A model generated the notes under the pieces. The model was not told where the DNA came from. It saw nothing but the letters and a program-made list of their open reading frames with translations, and did no database searches. Below are positions 12,501-23,716 of a stretch of 64,000 nt of DNA, piece by piece. Numbering within the stretch: position 1 is the stretch's first letter; each line of letters starts with the position of its first letter. The translations under genes and the position numbers were made by a program. Source of the DNA: Spisula solida (lineage: Eukaryota > Mollusca > Bivalvia > Venerida > Mactridae); the NCBI GenBank assembly GCA_947247005.1, contig OX365950.1, positions 10,428,720 through 10,492,719 of the forward strand. Reading direction: 5' to 3'.

Positions 12501-15460
12501 ATAAATATATTTCAATAATTACTCTCGATAGATAGACTATATGCCGTCAGTTTGGCTTCGATTCTCTGCTAAGGTGCATACAGTGTAGTGCTCATCCGCA
12601 TATTACTGACAGCTACCCTGTCTTCGATAAGCATTACGTGTTTAGCCTGTGCATCGAACACATATTTTCAAAACTCAACAGATATAGTATAAAATATCAA
12701 ACATTTCAAATTTCTTCTAATCGAATGATAAACAATGATTGTAGTGTTTGGCTAAATTAGCGTGTCTACTTTGATAGCAGGGATCGTATTTACCATCATT
12801 TTAAGATGGAACTCATACTTTAAACTTATTCTTTATTTGCATGTGAAGCCATCACCTACAGACAAAGACAATGCCAATGCAGAACACACTATAACAAAGA
12901 CAAGCTTGCACAATAAATTATAACGAGGGGGTTTCAACAATAGTAGTGACCGTATACAGAGCGGCTACAATCAGTGTGTTCTACTGAAAGTAATAACATC
13001 ACATCATCCGTCTGCTTAAATTCATAAACTAATACTTAGACAAAATTCCCCCAATGGGCATGCACAGCAGGCTCTATGGTCATTAAATGAGCTCCTTTAT
13101 CAATAGGAATTACAGCGCGAGACAGTTCGTGTCTACCAAATTATATTACACAATACGTGTTGGTGGATGAATGGACTTTTAATGACGAATTTTATTTTCA
13201 AATATTATAGATGCGTCGATGCTTCTGTTTTGTACACTTTAAGAAATAAAATTCCATCGGACAAAACTGATTCTGAGCTTGGCGAGTTTGCTGGCTTGGA
13301 GGGTGGTCGTCATTCATTTGTTTCTGATGAAAGGTTGATTTAGAAATACGCAGCTTCGAAATGAAACAGGTGGGTTGAATGTCACTGTAACTAAAAAAAG
13401 TCGAACCGATTCCGATTACTAACTTGAATTGAAAAATCACGATGCCACTTACATGTACTATGTAGGTAACTCATGTGAATACGCGCCTTGGGATGTTGGA
13501 TCTAGGTTATTGTCATAGGAAAGGCTACATTCAACACTCAACATGAACTGCAGAGCAAAAAGAAGCACGCGTCATAAAGTTAACGAAAACATGAAAATGT
13601 CGAATAAGCACATAACGGAACAATATCACTAACACAAGAAGAAATAAAATAACACATGGCAAAAACCCAACAACCAGTCGACTCAGTGAGTCAGCTATAA
13701 ATAGAGTACATCACAGGTTAACGGCTGATGCTTTCTTGATGAGTCGGGTACCACGAACAAGTTAACATATAGCTTCGTATGAAATTGCACAACCGAATTA
13801 TCATTCCAAATCACTATAAAGAAAAACATTACAGTTATCTGATTAACGTCCGTGATACATATACATACATATCAGCAGCTGTTCGGTCGGTATAAAAATG
13901 AAAATGACGCAGGAAATTCCTCTAGTTTCTCTTCCATTGACAGAGATACCACAAGGACTAAAAGTGATTAGGAAATATACCAAGAAGAAAATAAATATAT
14001 ACTGCATAGTGTTTAATTTTGCAGCTGCAAGAAATTGCCTTTTTGTCTGTGCTAGCTAATAGACAAATCCGTTGTTATTGCGCGGCAGTAAAGCCCATGT
14101 TTTCTTGATATAAATGGCTGCAAAAGACGATATTTTGACATTGCTTTATGGCAACTGCATCAATAGATTTGTAAAACTTGATATTTCTACATGACTTTGT
14201 ATATACCTCACCAGTAAAACATGTTGGAAAATGTAAAAACACCTATTAAATCATAACTGCCGATAAATAAACGCTACATATGCATACGATTTATAGCAGA
14301 CGTTTTCTGTTATGCCTGTCACACTGGTTGGTCATTTATACAGCATTCAAAATGAATCACTGAAATCGAACGATAAACTGCAAAGTCAGACGTTGTGCAT
14401 AATTTGATATTTCTCCCTTATTTGATATTTCTGTATGTTTCGAGACTTTTCCTATTGCGTTTTCAAATTAAATCTGCAGGCTAAGGTTTCAGATTTGTTA
14501 TTAACTTGAACGAAATGTATCTATGCCTTTTAGCCGTTCTCAAGATGAAACCGGAATTCGTGACTTAATAATAATGATCATGCTCATGTAGGATAAGAAG
14601 GACAATACCCCCAATGAATCGTTTCTGGATTTTGTGGTTAATATACAGGCAACACATATTGACAAGGTTACAAACGTTTAACAACTAACGCATGTTTTTC
14701 TCAGTATATTATTTTAGATATTGGTCTACCATGCAGTGTTTATATTATACGTTTTGTTTAGACAGAAGGCTATATATCTAGCTGTCGTCGGCGAGTTATA
14801 CTTGTAGTTTAAAATAAAGCTAATTAACAGGATTGAAGTTTCTTTACGTTATTTATACGTTAATTAGTCACGTGGTATTGCTACTGGTAGGATAAGACTG
14901 CTATTGAGGAAAAGTCTGGATGGCAAATAACGAAATCATGATGCAGAGTAGACTACCGAGTAGTCATGTAAATTAATAATAAGAACGAGACTGGAATCTT
15001 ATAACGTGATAACCAGTATTGATTAATGATGCAAAAGCGCAAGGTATAATGGTGCATGTTTTAGACATGAATTATGGCGGCAATCTAGGTGATTATGCTA
15101 CAGTTTTCTTGCTTCGAGTAACTAGCTGTTAAAGTGTGATTGTCCATTCAAGAAAACTGCGACTTGCTTCATCCTAGACAATTCAATTGAGTGAAACTAC
15201 ACAGTGGAAATCGGTAAACACACTTTCTAGAAAGTACTATGATTCTAATCACGTATTATGTGAGGTAAAGCCATTGAACTGCTACTCTAATGAATTATTT
15301 ATCAATTAAGTCTGAAACCATCAAAGTAGAAATACCAATTATGTAGACACTTCAGGCTAAAAGGATTACGTAAAATATCTCATGGATCAGAATACGCAAC
15401 TCTAAAAATTAAAGCAAATCAATTATGAGAAAAACCTCAGTATGACCAGTGACATATTCC
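9540..15460. repeat. Segmental duplication, copy A
   Basis: The first part (9540-10560) matches 27160-28220. The piece at 10740-10960 matches 29795-30000. The remainder (10980-15460) matches 36130-41400, and from 11760 also copy C. A module containing GTTTGTCCA, CTGTCGACCG and CTAATCACGT occurs near 9930-10065 and again near 15130-15255, so the unit also shows internal homology. Short ORFs in matching positions of A and B carry different stops and frames, which argues for non-coding DNA. At 15460 homology stops and resumes at about 19700. Confidence 0.7.
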
Positions 15461-15748
15461 GTACCTACGGGGAAGTCCCTTAGGCAATCTTCCTTTATGT
15501 ATGTATTGTCGTCTGAATAGTACAAATAGAAAAATCGGTTTGCTGAAAATATCATCTTGGTACGTCATTTTACTTATTGAAACTTGGTCATTCGGCTATT
15601 GTTGCCTTTCTTGGTCGGTAGTGTGTTGGGCACTTCTTCGTTTTAAGATTTTTGACAGCTAAAACTAGGCATTATAGTCATTTTTCTGTGGAAACTGGGT
15701 CATTCAGCTAGTAATAATTTATTATACTTTTCGACTGCTTGGAGTTGA
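15461..15748. repeat. Dispersed repeat fragment
   Basis: The stretch containing AGTGTGTTGGGCACTTCTTC (about 15618) reappears in inverted orientation at about 43605-43660 beside the GPCR gene. Nothing else is recognised here. Confidence 0.45.
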
Positions 15749-15890
15749 CAGGATCTGTGCTTGTTTAGTTGGGCATTATGTCTTTATGTGTTTTATGTTT
15801 TCTGTGCTCGGTTGGTTCAGTTGGGCATTGTGCTTTGTGTGTTTTTAATGTTTTCTGTGCTTGGCTGGTTAAGTTGAGTGCTGCCTCCCC
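15749..15890. repeat. Minisatellite, about 63-bp unit
   Basis: At least two imperfect copies of a unit with TTCTGTGCT, a TTGGTT-like stretch, AGTTGGGCATT and TGTGTTTT. Units begin near 15753, 15809 and 15867. Confidence 0.65.
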
Positions 15891-16939
15891 TGTCTGACTT
15901 AATAAAATCTTTTTGAATCTTAGCTAAAGAATGTTTATCAAACGGGCCCCAATTTTGTTTTATGTGTATCTTGGGAAAGTTTGTCTGCATCATATAATTA
16001 GCTGATTATGAGGTAAATGTAATGAAACATAATCGAAATATCATGGTGACGAATGTTCCATGGTTGTCACAAAAGTGGTTATTTTCGTTTCTTGTTTTAA
16101 AAAAAACATGTTAAAAATGGTATTTTCTAAAGTAATGTAATTTTGTAACGCAGTGTTCCTAGAAGCAGATGTGCATATTTTCTGAAAGTACTAACCTTTA
16201 TTATCATAAAATCGAATAAAATAAATGGACACACCAAAACCTTATCAAAAATATTCACTATGCTATTTGTTAGTAATATATCGTTTTACGTTCAAACTAA
16301 TTGACAAACAATTTTAAAAGAAGTGCTAAAACGCTTGTTTATTCTCTTTTCAGAGCTGTCAAATCGACTAAAAAAACTCCTATCATTACACATTCTCCTT
16401 GATGGCAACATGTAGCATATTCTTATTAATTTGTATCATTTGTTCCTAAAAATATATGCATTTTTTTAAAATTTAACGGACATTTTGAATTGAAACTTTC
16501 TGTAAATAAGTAATTATGATATCGACAGTTCAATCAATAATTACGTACAATGATATACAACAAATTAAAACGTGTGTGGATGTCTCGCAAACGCAAACGC
16601 AGAAATATCCGCATAGTAGTTTAAGACTCGTGGTCGCAAAATAACTGATATATTTCAAACGCAATTGACTTGTAGTGCAATTATTTTTTGTTAAATGTTT
16701 TAAGTCGTTATTGATGTTTTCAAATAAGGTGCACAATAATATTACATGTATTTGTTGGTAAGGCCTAATACATTCATCCATGGCATCCGCTGCATGTCCC
16801 GTATCAAGGCTGTTTATGGTGGAGCACGAGCTAAAATTGGAAAACGAAGCCAGAAATCCAGCTGGCGAGTCTACAGATCTCCCAACTTCGTCAAGCGGGC
16901 TACAGCTTTGTTTGTTAATCCAAAATTGTAATACTAGGT
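15891..16939. other. No confident gene
   Basis: AT-rich. Opposing frames at 16530-16985 (minus) and 16746-16931 (plus) overlap the same 200 bp, and neither has a recognised domain. The right end of the minus frame is the degraded GPCR exon described separately. Confidence 0.4.
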
Positions 16940-17003
16940 AAAAAGGTGTGTCATCTACGAAGTATAAGAGGTCTAAATTCCGCACTAAGAATAATGTACC
17001 AAA

Positions 17004-19568
17004 GTACGAGAGGTGCCCAACTTATATTTGAACACCATTGAACATCTGATAGTTTCATGCTTACCGGATATAAATGAAAGGTTATTGTGCACTCACAGTT
17101 TGGTTTGTTTGCAGTATTATTTGAGCCGAGACCAGCAATTTTGTAGAGGGTGCGGCGTTTGACGCTTTGAAGGCCAAATACTCCTTAAGAAGCACCAAGA
17201 TGGTGTTAATTGATCATGGATGTACCGTTTCTGTGAAGACTATCAGTATTTTTCGTCCCTAGAAGGGTGTTTAACGTTATTTTGCTCTAATATGTGAAAT
17301 GACACAAAATACTAAAAAATGCCAAAAAGTGACGATTTCCTCAAAAAACAACAATGATATCAAAGGAATTAAGATAAACGGGATCGAAATAAAACAATCT
17401 CTTTTTGCGGACGATGCAAGTTTTCCACTTGATGGATCGAAATACACTTTTGAAAGCCTAATCAAAACATTAGAAGCATTTGCCAAAATATCGGGATTGC
17501 AATTGAACACGCATAAATGTAACGTACTGCGTATAAAGTCATTAAGGCTGCAGGCACCGAAACACAATATTTTGTAAAGAAAAACAATTCAACTGGACAT
17601 CAAACTCAGCAACTGCATTAGGAATAACATTCAAAAATAACAATGTATGCTCGATAACAATAAAAACCTAAGATAAATGCTTTTAACCGATGTTTAAGAT
17701 CCTCGAGTAAATGAAACATGACAATGATAGGTAAAATAACAGTTCTGAAAACCTTTGCAATTCCAAAACTAATATACCAACTGACTGTTCTAGAAAGTCC
17801 TTCAAATGAGATCCTAAAAGAAAATGAAACAACGATGTTCAGTTTTTTATGGAATTCAAAACCAGACAAAATTCAACGAGAAGACGGTGGATTGAAGATG
17901 ATTGATATTTTGTCACTAAACAAGGCACTTAAAGCAAGTTGGGTGAAGCGTTTACTTAAGCGTGATTCAAAACTGAGCGATATTTATAATTCAGACCTTA
18001 ATAATATGGAGAATAATTAATATTTAAATGTAACATCGATCCAAACGATACGAAATGCTTAAATATAAAACAAATTATTTTCTTAAACAAGTACTTAGTG
18101 GTTGGTTTAGCATGACCTACGACACAGATCCTTCACAGCTATCGAAAGAAAAACTTTGGATGAACTCAAAATTTAAAAAACTAAACAAGGAACTCCTTTT
18201 TTACAAAAAATGGTATGATAAAGGTGTCTTATTTTAGGACATATAACAGACTACAGAACGAAACGATTATACACATTTGATCAAATGAAATGGTTATATG
18301 AATTACCAGAGACAGACTACCTAAACTACCAATCTTTAATAAGATGTATACCAGAAGAAATGAAAACGAAACTTAAACAAGAACCAATATCATACGCACA
18401 ACCTAAATACCATATTTCAGTCATAGACACCGACCAAAAAGTTAGTCAAATCGTTTACAAAACTCTAATTAAAAAAAATAAGCCAACCACCTTAAATAAA
18501 GGATTGACAAAATGGGAGAATACTTTTAACAGTATAGAACTCAAATGGACTCGTATATTTCAGTGTTCATATAGATTAACAATTGGCACACAACTAAGAG
18601 TTTTTCAATATAAATATATTATGAGAATACTCCCAGATAATTCATTTCTTCATAAGTATTGTTCGACACATCAAGCCTTTGTGATTTTTGCTCAATGTTT
18701 AGTGACTCGATTTCACACATGTTCTGGGAATGCCATATTATTCAAGGATTTTGAGAGAGGTCGGATTGTTTATAAACCAAAAATTTAATACAAATATAAA
18801 ATTAAGCTTTGATATTATCTCTTTTTGTAACTACTACTCGAAAAATAAAAATATAAAAACCACTATTAATTTCCTTTTATTTCTGGCTAAATACTGTATC
18901 TTCAAATGCAAGAATATCAATGAAATACCAAGTATTTTATATTTTCGAAATATAATATTAGAGAGAAAAAGATTAGAAGAAATAGTAGCATTTGCGAAAA
19001 ATATAGTTGACAAGCACATTGAAAAATGGAACATTTTGTAAAGGATTGTGTTTTTCTATATTTCAGGTTTTTTTGTAAGTATTTTCCCCTTTCGTCTGGA
19101 TTTTTCTGTATTATTTTTCCCCAAAATAATCCCTTATTAAATACAGTTACTATATATGCACTCATATATTTAGGTTGATACATCTACACTGTTTTTATTT
19201 GATATGTGTGTACAAATGTTGTAACTATATCGGGAATAAAAGTTAAATCACCAAAAAATATTACACCAGAATAGTTAATGCCGAAGTCTTACTATTATGC
19301 TTTCTAAGACTTTCGAATCTTAACGATAAAGCAGCATTTATTACACTCGATCAATGTGTACCCAATCAATTGGGGGTTTCGGTCTTAAAAAAGCTCAAAA
19401 CAATGCCCCTACAAAATTGTTGATTTGGGGCCTAACTTAATTGCAAAATTAAAAAACAGTGAGTGTATATGTTAGTCGACACATTACTATACATGGCTGT
19501 ATAGCGTGTCAGCGTGAAAATATCGGATGTTCAAATCTGTTCAAATATAAGTTGGGCACCTCTCGTAC
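17004..19568. mobile_element. Non-autonomous DNA transposon with long TIRs
   Basis: The left end GTACGAGAGGTGCCCAACTT (17004) recurs inverted at the right end (AAGTTGGGCACCTCTCGTAC, ending 19568). Weaker inverted similarity continues inward for about 230 bp on each side (CAGCAATTTTGTAGAGGGTG against CAACAATTTTGTAGGGGC on the opposite strand). GTAC at each edge is either a 4-bp target duplication or the palindromic tip of the TIR. No transposase is visible; the interior is largely a LINE insertion. The element interrupts a duplicated GPCR exon, and the matching position in copy D (near 47045) is uninterrupted, which supports the boundaries. Confidence 0.75.
17290..19262 (+). mobile_element. 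5'-truncated LINE (L1/Tx1-like reverse transcriptase remnant)
   Basis: Plus-strand frames decode the second half of a non-LTR retrotransposon polymerase. The frame at 17299-17577 has the palm motif FADD (17404-17415) in a context like IKINGIEIKQSLFADDASF. The frame at 17718-18020 has LIYQLTVL and FLWNSKPDK followed by GGLKMIDI, typical of the L1/Tx1-type thumb region. Frames at 18055-18237, 18285-18788 and 18730-19041 continue into the C-terminal region. At least four frame breaks and the missing endonuclease and N-terminal RT show a dead, 5'-truncated copy. An AATAAA at about 19236 followed by an A-rich stretch marks the probable 3' end. It sits inside the long-TIR element, so it inserted later. 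Confidence 0.85.
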
Positions 19569-19699
19569 GACATCTTGCACTGACCAACATACCTGAAAGT
19601 ATAGGAAACAGTCCATGACCATCGATGCATTGAACAATAGTGTTAACTCTTGTGCTTACTCACTGTAACACCATCGTATAAACAAAATCTGTATTGAAT

Positions 19700-19930
19700 T
19701 AATCTTTGATTGCGCAATTATATTGTCGTAATTGTTGTTTAATTAGAGGAAAAGATTGTATTTTGACTAGTGCTAAATTAGAAAGAGAAGATTGTGTTGT
19801 GAGTGGTGTTAAATAAGTGAGGATGAATAACCTTATTTATCAACAGTAATCACAATATATTGGAATAATTACACAGGTCGATCAGCTGTTATTTAATTAA
19901 AATAAATCGTGGATCCTTAAGAAACACAAA
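19700..19930. repeat. Segmental duplication copy A, tail
   Basis: The stretch with GACTAGTGCTAAATTAGAAA and ACACAGGTCGATCAGC matches 6490-6660 (C), 41410-41620 (B) and 47170-47340 (D). It is the continuation of copy A after the GPCR relic and transposon. Confidence 0.65.
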
Positions 19931-19990
19931 ATACATGCACCTACATGGACCGGCTTAACATTGTGAGCAAACCATCAAGGATTTGTATTA

Positions 19991-20004
19991 CCCCCCCCCC
20001 CCCC
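19991..20004. repeat. Poly-C run and adjoining dispersed repeat
   Basis: Fourteen consecutive C, followed by a short dispersed-repeat stretch with CAGTCAGTCCGTCCGACTG (20040-20058) and GGGATTTTGACGAAACTT, a kind of sequence common in molluscan repeats. Confidence 0.7.
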
Positions 20005-20140
20005 GGAGGCGAAATATACAAGGTAATGGTAGGCGTCATTCAGTCAGTCCGTCCGACTGTTCGCAACTCATCATACATGTCTAAAGGGATTTTGACGAAA
20101 CTTTCACATAATTACTACTATGATGTTCCCTAGCACATAT

Positions 20141-20545
20141 AGTAATAATAATAATAATAATAATAAAGACTTCATTTATAGAGGCAATATAGTTAGGCAT
20201 CTGCCCAATATTCCCTATGAGCCTCTTCAAACTTTTACATGATATATACAACAACAGTGACATCATGAATATATGAAGACTACACAAATCAATCATAATA
20301 ATATATACAGTAATAATGTTGCAATCTTAAAATAAATAGTTACAATGTTAGATGTCCACCTCATTGCTTTGTAGTTGTTATATTTAAGTATTATTCTTTC
20401 AAAAAGTAACATATTTGTTTTTGAAAGTATTCACATTTTCTGCTGTTCGTAATTCTTCATCTAAGGTATTCCGGGCTATGGGGCCAGAATAGTGCAATGA
20501 ATTTCGAGCAAATTCTACACTACGAGGCACTTAGTTTTCAATTCC
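20141..20545 (-). mobile_element. LINE 3' end with (ATT)n tail
   Basis: On the minus strand, 20545-20399 decodes VPRSVEFARNSLHYSGP then IARNTLDEELR and a TFKNKYVTF end followed by TGA. This is the usual C-terminus of jockey/CR1-like polymerases (a 'YSGP..WN.LP.E.R...FK' pattern). About 230 bp of 3' UTR follows, ending in a run of eight or so ATT (AAT on the plus strand, 20141-20165), as expected for a LINE with a microsatellite tail. The rest of the element is missing here. It may be a different copy from the LINE at 21258-23600. Confidence 0.75.
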
Positions 20546-21257
20546 TAATAACTTTTTTGTTTGTTAATATCGTTGAACAAATGTTTGTATATTTGGTAGT
20601 CAGTCGACACGCAACGTAATCCTATATTTAAAGATTACTGTTCAATGAATAATGTCCATTGGACTGTGAAAATAACAATATAATGAATTGGACGAGAAAA
20701 TGATGAAACAGTGGGAAATAAAATTACACGTGGTCATTTCCATTAAATGTATGACCCGTTAACCTAACAAACGGCAATGTTTGTCTAAATTGACGCCGTG
20801 ACGTCGGGTTTATCAACTCAGGCGTTTCAATGTTGCCCTAAGTAACCGCTTGAAATTAATTATTATTGACGTTCCAATAAGCAAAATAAACCACCCCTAC
20901 AGGTTTTTGAGCCATGTTCTATCTGTTCGATTATTGTTAAAACAAATCAACGTCATTTTTCTGCAATGACTGGTCGGATTTCAACGTGTGTGGAACGAAA
21001 GGCATGCTACAGGTTATGCTTCGATCAACTGTCGCTGGGATTGCCCACCAAAAGTGACGTCAATACGACAACTCGCATAGCATAAACGCTCAGGAGGATG
21101 CGTTCTTATTTATAGCTGTTGGAAAAATGTGCATTTTATGCCGGAGCAGATTTTGTGACTTCGCAATTTTACGCAACGTTGAATTATGTACTGGCGTTTC
21201 CTAAATATTGTTTGTTATGAAATGAAATATTCTTAAACATTATCACATATCTTTTAA
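20546..21257. other. No recognisable gene
   Basis: AT-rich DNA with no ORF of note and no clear repeat found by eye. Confidence 0.45.
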
Positions 21258-23600
21258 CTACACTTGCTGCAAATTTCCACAAAATAAACACACTGAATAC
21301 TGAAAAAATGAGATTTGTGTAAGTGCACAGTTATAAGCCTCTAAGTGTAAATTTGGTTTCTGTACATAAATATTTTGTTTAAAATCTGAAGACCTAAGAT
21401 GGCGGTATTGAACCTCGTTAACTTTCGTGAACTTATCTTTAAAATATGTTGGGCACATGCCATTTAATTATTTATATACTATAATAGATTTTCTGTATTC
21501 AAATCGTTCAGGAAATGTCATCCAATTTAAAGTAGCAAATAATTCTTGAGATGTCGTATCAAAGTCGTTGTGAAGAATTACTCTGGTTGCTCGCTTTTGA
21601 AATCTGATTAAATTTTTTAATTGACTGTTGTTGCAATTTTTCCACATAGGACAACAGTAATCTAAGTGAGGGAGTATATACATTGTATGCATTAATGAAC
21701 TTTTTCTTGATTGGTATGTGTATGTAGCGCTTTATTTGTCCCCTACCGGATTTTGACCGGAGGGGACTATAGGTTTGCCCTCCGTCCGTCCGTCCGGACC
21801 GTCCGTCAAACAATCTGGATCCTGACATAACTCAAACAGTTTCCAAGCTAGGCTTATGAAACTTGGTATGTGGATAGGGGGCAATAAGGGGATTATGCAC
21901 GTCTAACAATATGATTCTAACAAAAATTGTGGTTGCTATGGCAACAGAAACATTGAAAATGGCCTCAAACCGGTAGGGGACTTCTGTATTGCTTGCAATT
22001 CTTAATTACTTGTTCTTTTTAGAAAACACAAGTTTTTAATTGCATTTTTTATGACCAGAAAAATTTGACTTTTCGGGTTAAGGTTCATACATGTATCAAA
22101 TTTAAAACATAAAAGGCGCTCTGAATCAGACAAGTCAATTTGATCGTGTGCTTAGTGTAGAGAGAGGTGGCAATTTGATTGAATTTTATTTGTAGCATTT
22201 ATTGTCACTGCTTTTGTTTTTTGGCATTCAGTGTGATCGATTCGCTCTGACACCATGACACTATTTTGTCTATATTGTTTTGAAGGTTTGTTTGAACTTC
22301 TGCAGTAGATTTACCTACGGCTATTAGAGTAGTGTCATCTGCAAACATGTCAGTAAAGATATTTGTTAGTTCAGATGGCATATCATTGATGTACAATATA
22401 AATAGTTTTGGCCCAAGGACAGATCTTTGTGGGACACCGGATGTGATATGACCTGCTTCTGAGAGCTTCCTAGAAACACAAACCTGTTGTTGTCTGTTTT
22501 TAAAATATTATTTAATTTGTGAGTGCTGATTGGCGGAAATTGTATGATTGTAACTTCAAGTTGTTACAAAGTGTCGAATGGTTCACTAAATCAAATGCCT
22601 TTGATAAGTCTAAAAACACGGTCCCAACAACTTTATGTTCATTAATTGAATGTATCTATCTATCGAATATCGATGTTAAGGCTGTTTCACAGGAGTGGTT
22701 GGTTCTGAATCCTGACTGGTTTTTGTAGAGTAGGTTTTGCTTATCTTGGTCAGAGATATGACGTTCAATGACTTTTGACAATATCTGAAGTACATAGATT
22801 GGTCTATAATTATGTTTGTCACATTGAGAGCCTTTTTGTGGATCGGTGTTACGTTCGCTATTTTGAACTGATAAGGAAATATATTTTTAGACATACTCAA
22901 ATTCAGTATATAAGTGGCTGGTTTGTTTGGATGTATTGCCGCAGACATTTTCAGAAATTCGGGACTTGAACCATCTAAACCTGAAGATTGCGTTGGGTCA
23001 ATAGAATTAAGCTGTTTTTCAACAAACCTTTCATCCACCAAAGCTAGCTTTATTTTTCTCAGAACCGCCTCCAATACTTGTATTGCTAGTGTTACTAAGA
23101 AACATACATTCATGAAGAAATCATTAAATGTATCAGCAGTTTGTTTAGGATCTAAAATTGAGTTGCCCTGATCGTCATTTATAAACTTTGTTTGAATTTT
23201 TAAGTTTCTCCTGATAGGCATTTCAAGTTTTTACACCATGTTGTTTAATCTTTTTTATGGTTTTGGTTAGTGGTTTCTGAGAAATATGTTTTTGTAGCAT
23301 TTCTTATCATACACTTAACTTGTCCCCAGTGCTCCTGTAATGATCTCTTTGTTTTATTTCTAAGTGGAATTCCTTTGTGTACCATTCAGGTTGATTAGTT
23401 TGTTTCACCCTTTTTGATGTTATTGGTGCATGGTCATCAATCGTTGACAAAAATAGTCTTGTAAAGTAATCGAGGGCATCATTGAAGTCATCATAAATAA
23501 AAAGCGTACTCCATGGATGATAAAGCAAATCTCGTAAAAATGATTTAAGAAATAAACTCTGAAAAACCGTTGTATACCGGCTGTTATACAATGGTTTGGA
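21258..23600 (-). mobile_element. Degraded jockey/CR1-like LINE
   Basis: Minus-strand frames run in order. 23591-23307 is the end of the AP endonuclease domain and linker (DDHAPITSKRVKQTNQPEWY). 23221-22676 is the first RT part (SGLDGSSPEFLKM, then FKIANVTPIHKK). 22396-22205 is the RT palm with FADD at 22345-22334. 21692-21468 is the thumb and C-terminal part (LPHLDYCCPMW, then IRFQKRATRVIL). 21458-21258 is the C-terminal tail (TKVNEVQYRHLRSS). Frame changes between blocks and the absence of most of the endonuclease and ORF1 show an inactive copy. A 244-bp MITE is inserted between palm and thumb. The 5' end abuts a palindromic MITE at 23549. Confidence 0.9.
21738..21981. mobile_element. 244-bp MITE inside the LINE
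   Basis: Perfect 12-bp TIRs: GTCCCCTACCGG at 21738-21749 and CCGGTAGGGGAC at 21970-21981. The interior has the pyrimidine-rich CCCTCCGTCCGTCCGTCCGG and GTTGCTATGGCAACAGAAAC, typical of a dispersed molluscan family. It interrupts the LINE coding order. Target duplication is unresolved. No ORF. Confidence 0.8.
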
Positions 23601-23716
23601 GTTCTGACGCGTAGGAATTAACCACGAAGGCCGTAGGCCTGAGTGGTTAATAACAAGCGTCAGAACGACAAACCATTGTATAACAGCCGGTATACAACGG
23701 TTTTCATAGTTTATTT
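23549..23716. repeat. Palindromic hairpin MITE, copy 2
   Basis: Near-perfect inverted repeat of about 80 bp per arm: GAAAAACCGTTGTATACCGG on the left and CCGGTATACAACGGTTTTC on the right. The centre is CCACGAAGGCCGTAGGCCTG. The central 70 bp match the inverse of the element at 1832-1996, but the outer arms differ strongly while staying self-complementary in each copy. Arm complementarity extends into AAATAAACT / AGTTTATTT at the outer edges. Confidence 0.85.

Larger units (their letters stand above)
16940..19605 (-). pseudogene. Relic of CCK-type GPCR TM3 exon, split by a transposon
   Basis: Read on the minus strand, 19569-19605 repeats the splice acceptor and first codons of the functional-looking exon near 47067: TTTCCTATACTTTCAG, then a GTTGGTCAGTGCAAGATG-like start, against TTTCCTGTACTTTCAAG and GTCGGTTAGTGCAAGCTG. 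The continuation lies across the inserted element at 16940-17003. It decodes as a fragment like AEFRPLILRR-stop-HT, against AICRPLRWRRWQT in the better copy. A stop codon, small deletions and the 2.6 kb insertion make it non-functional. Intron sequence next to it (19605-19930) also matches 47070-47340, so it is a DNA-level duplicate and not a processed copy. Homology ends near 16930. No TM4-TM7 sequence was recognised. Confidence 0.65.

Noticed and set aside
16530..16985. 151-codon minus-strand ORF
   Set aside because: Its start overlaps the degraded GPCR exon out of frame and the remainder has no recognised domain; an opposing ORF covers the same bases.
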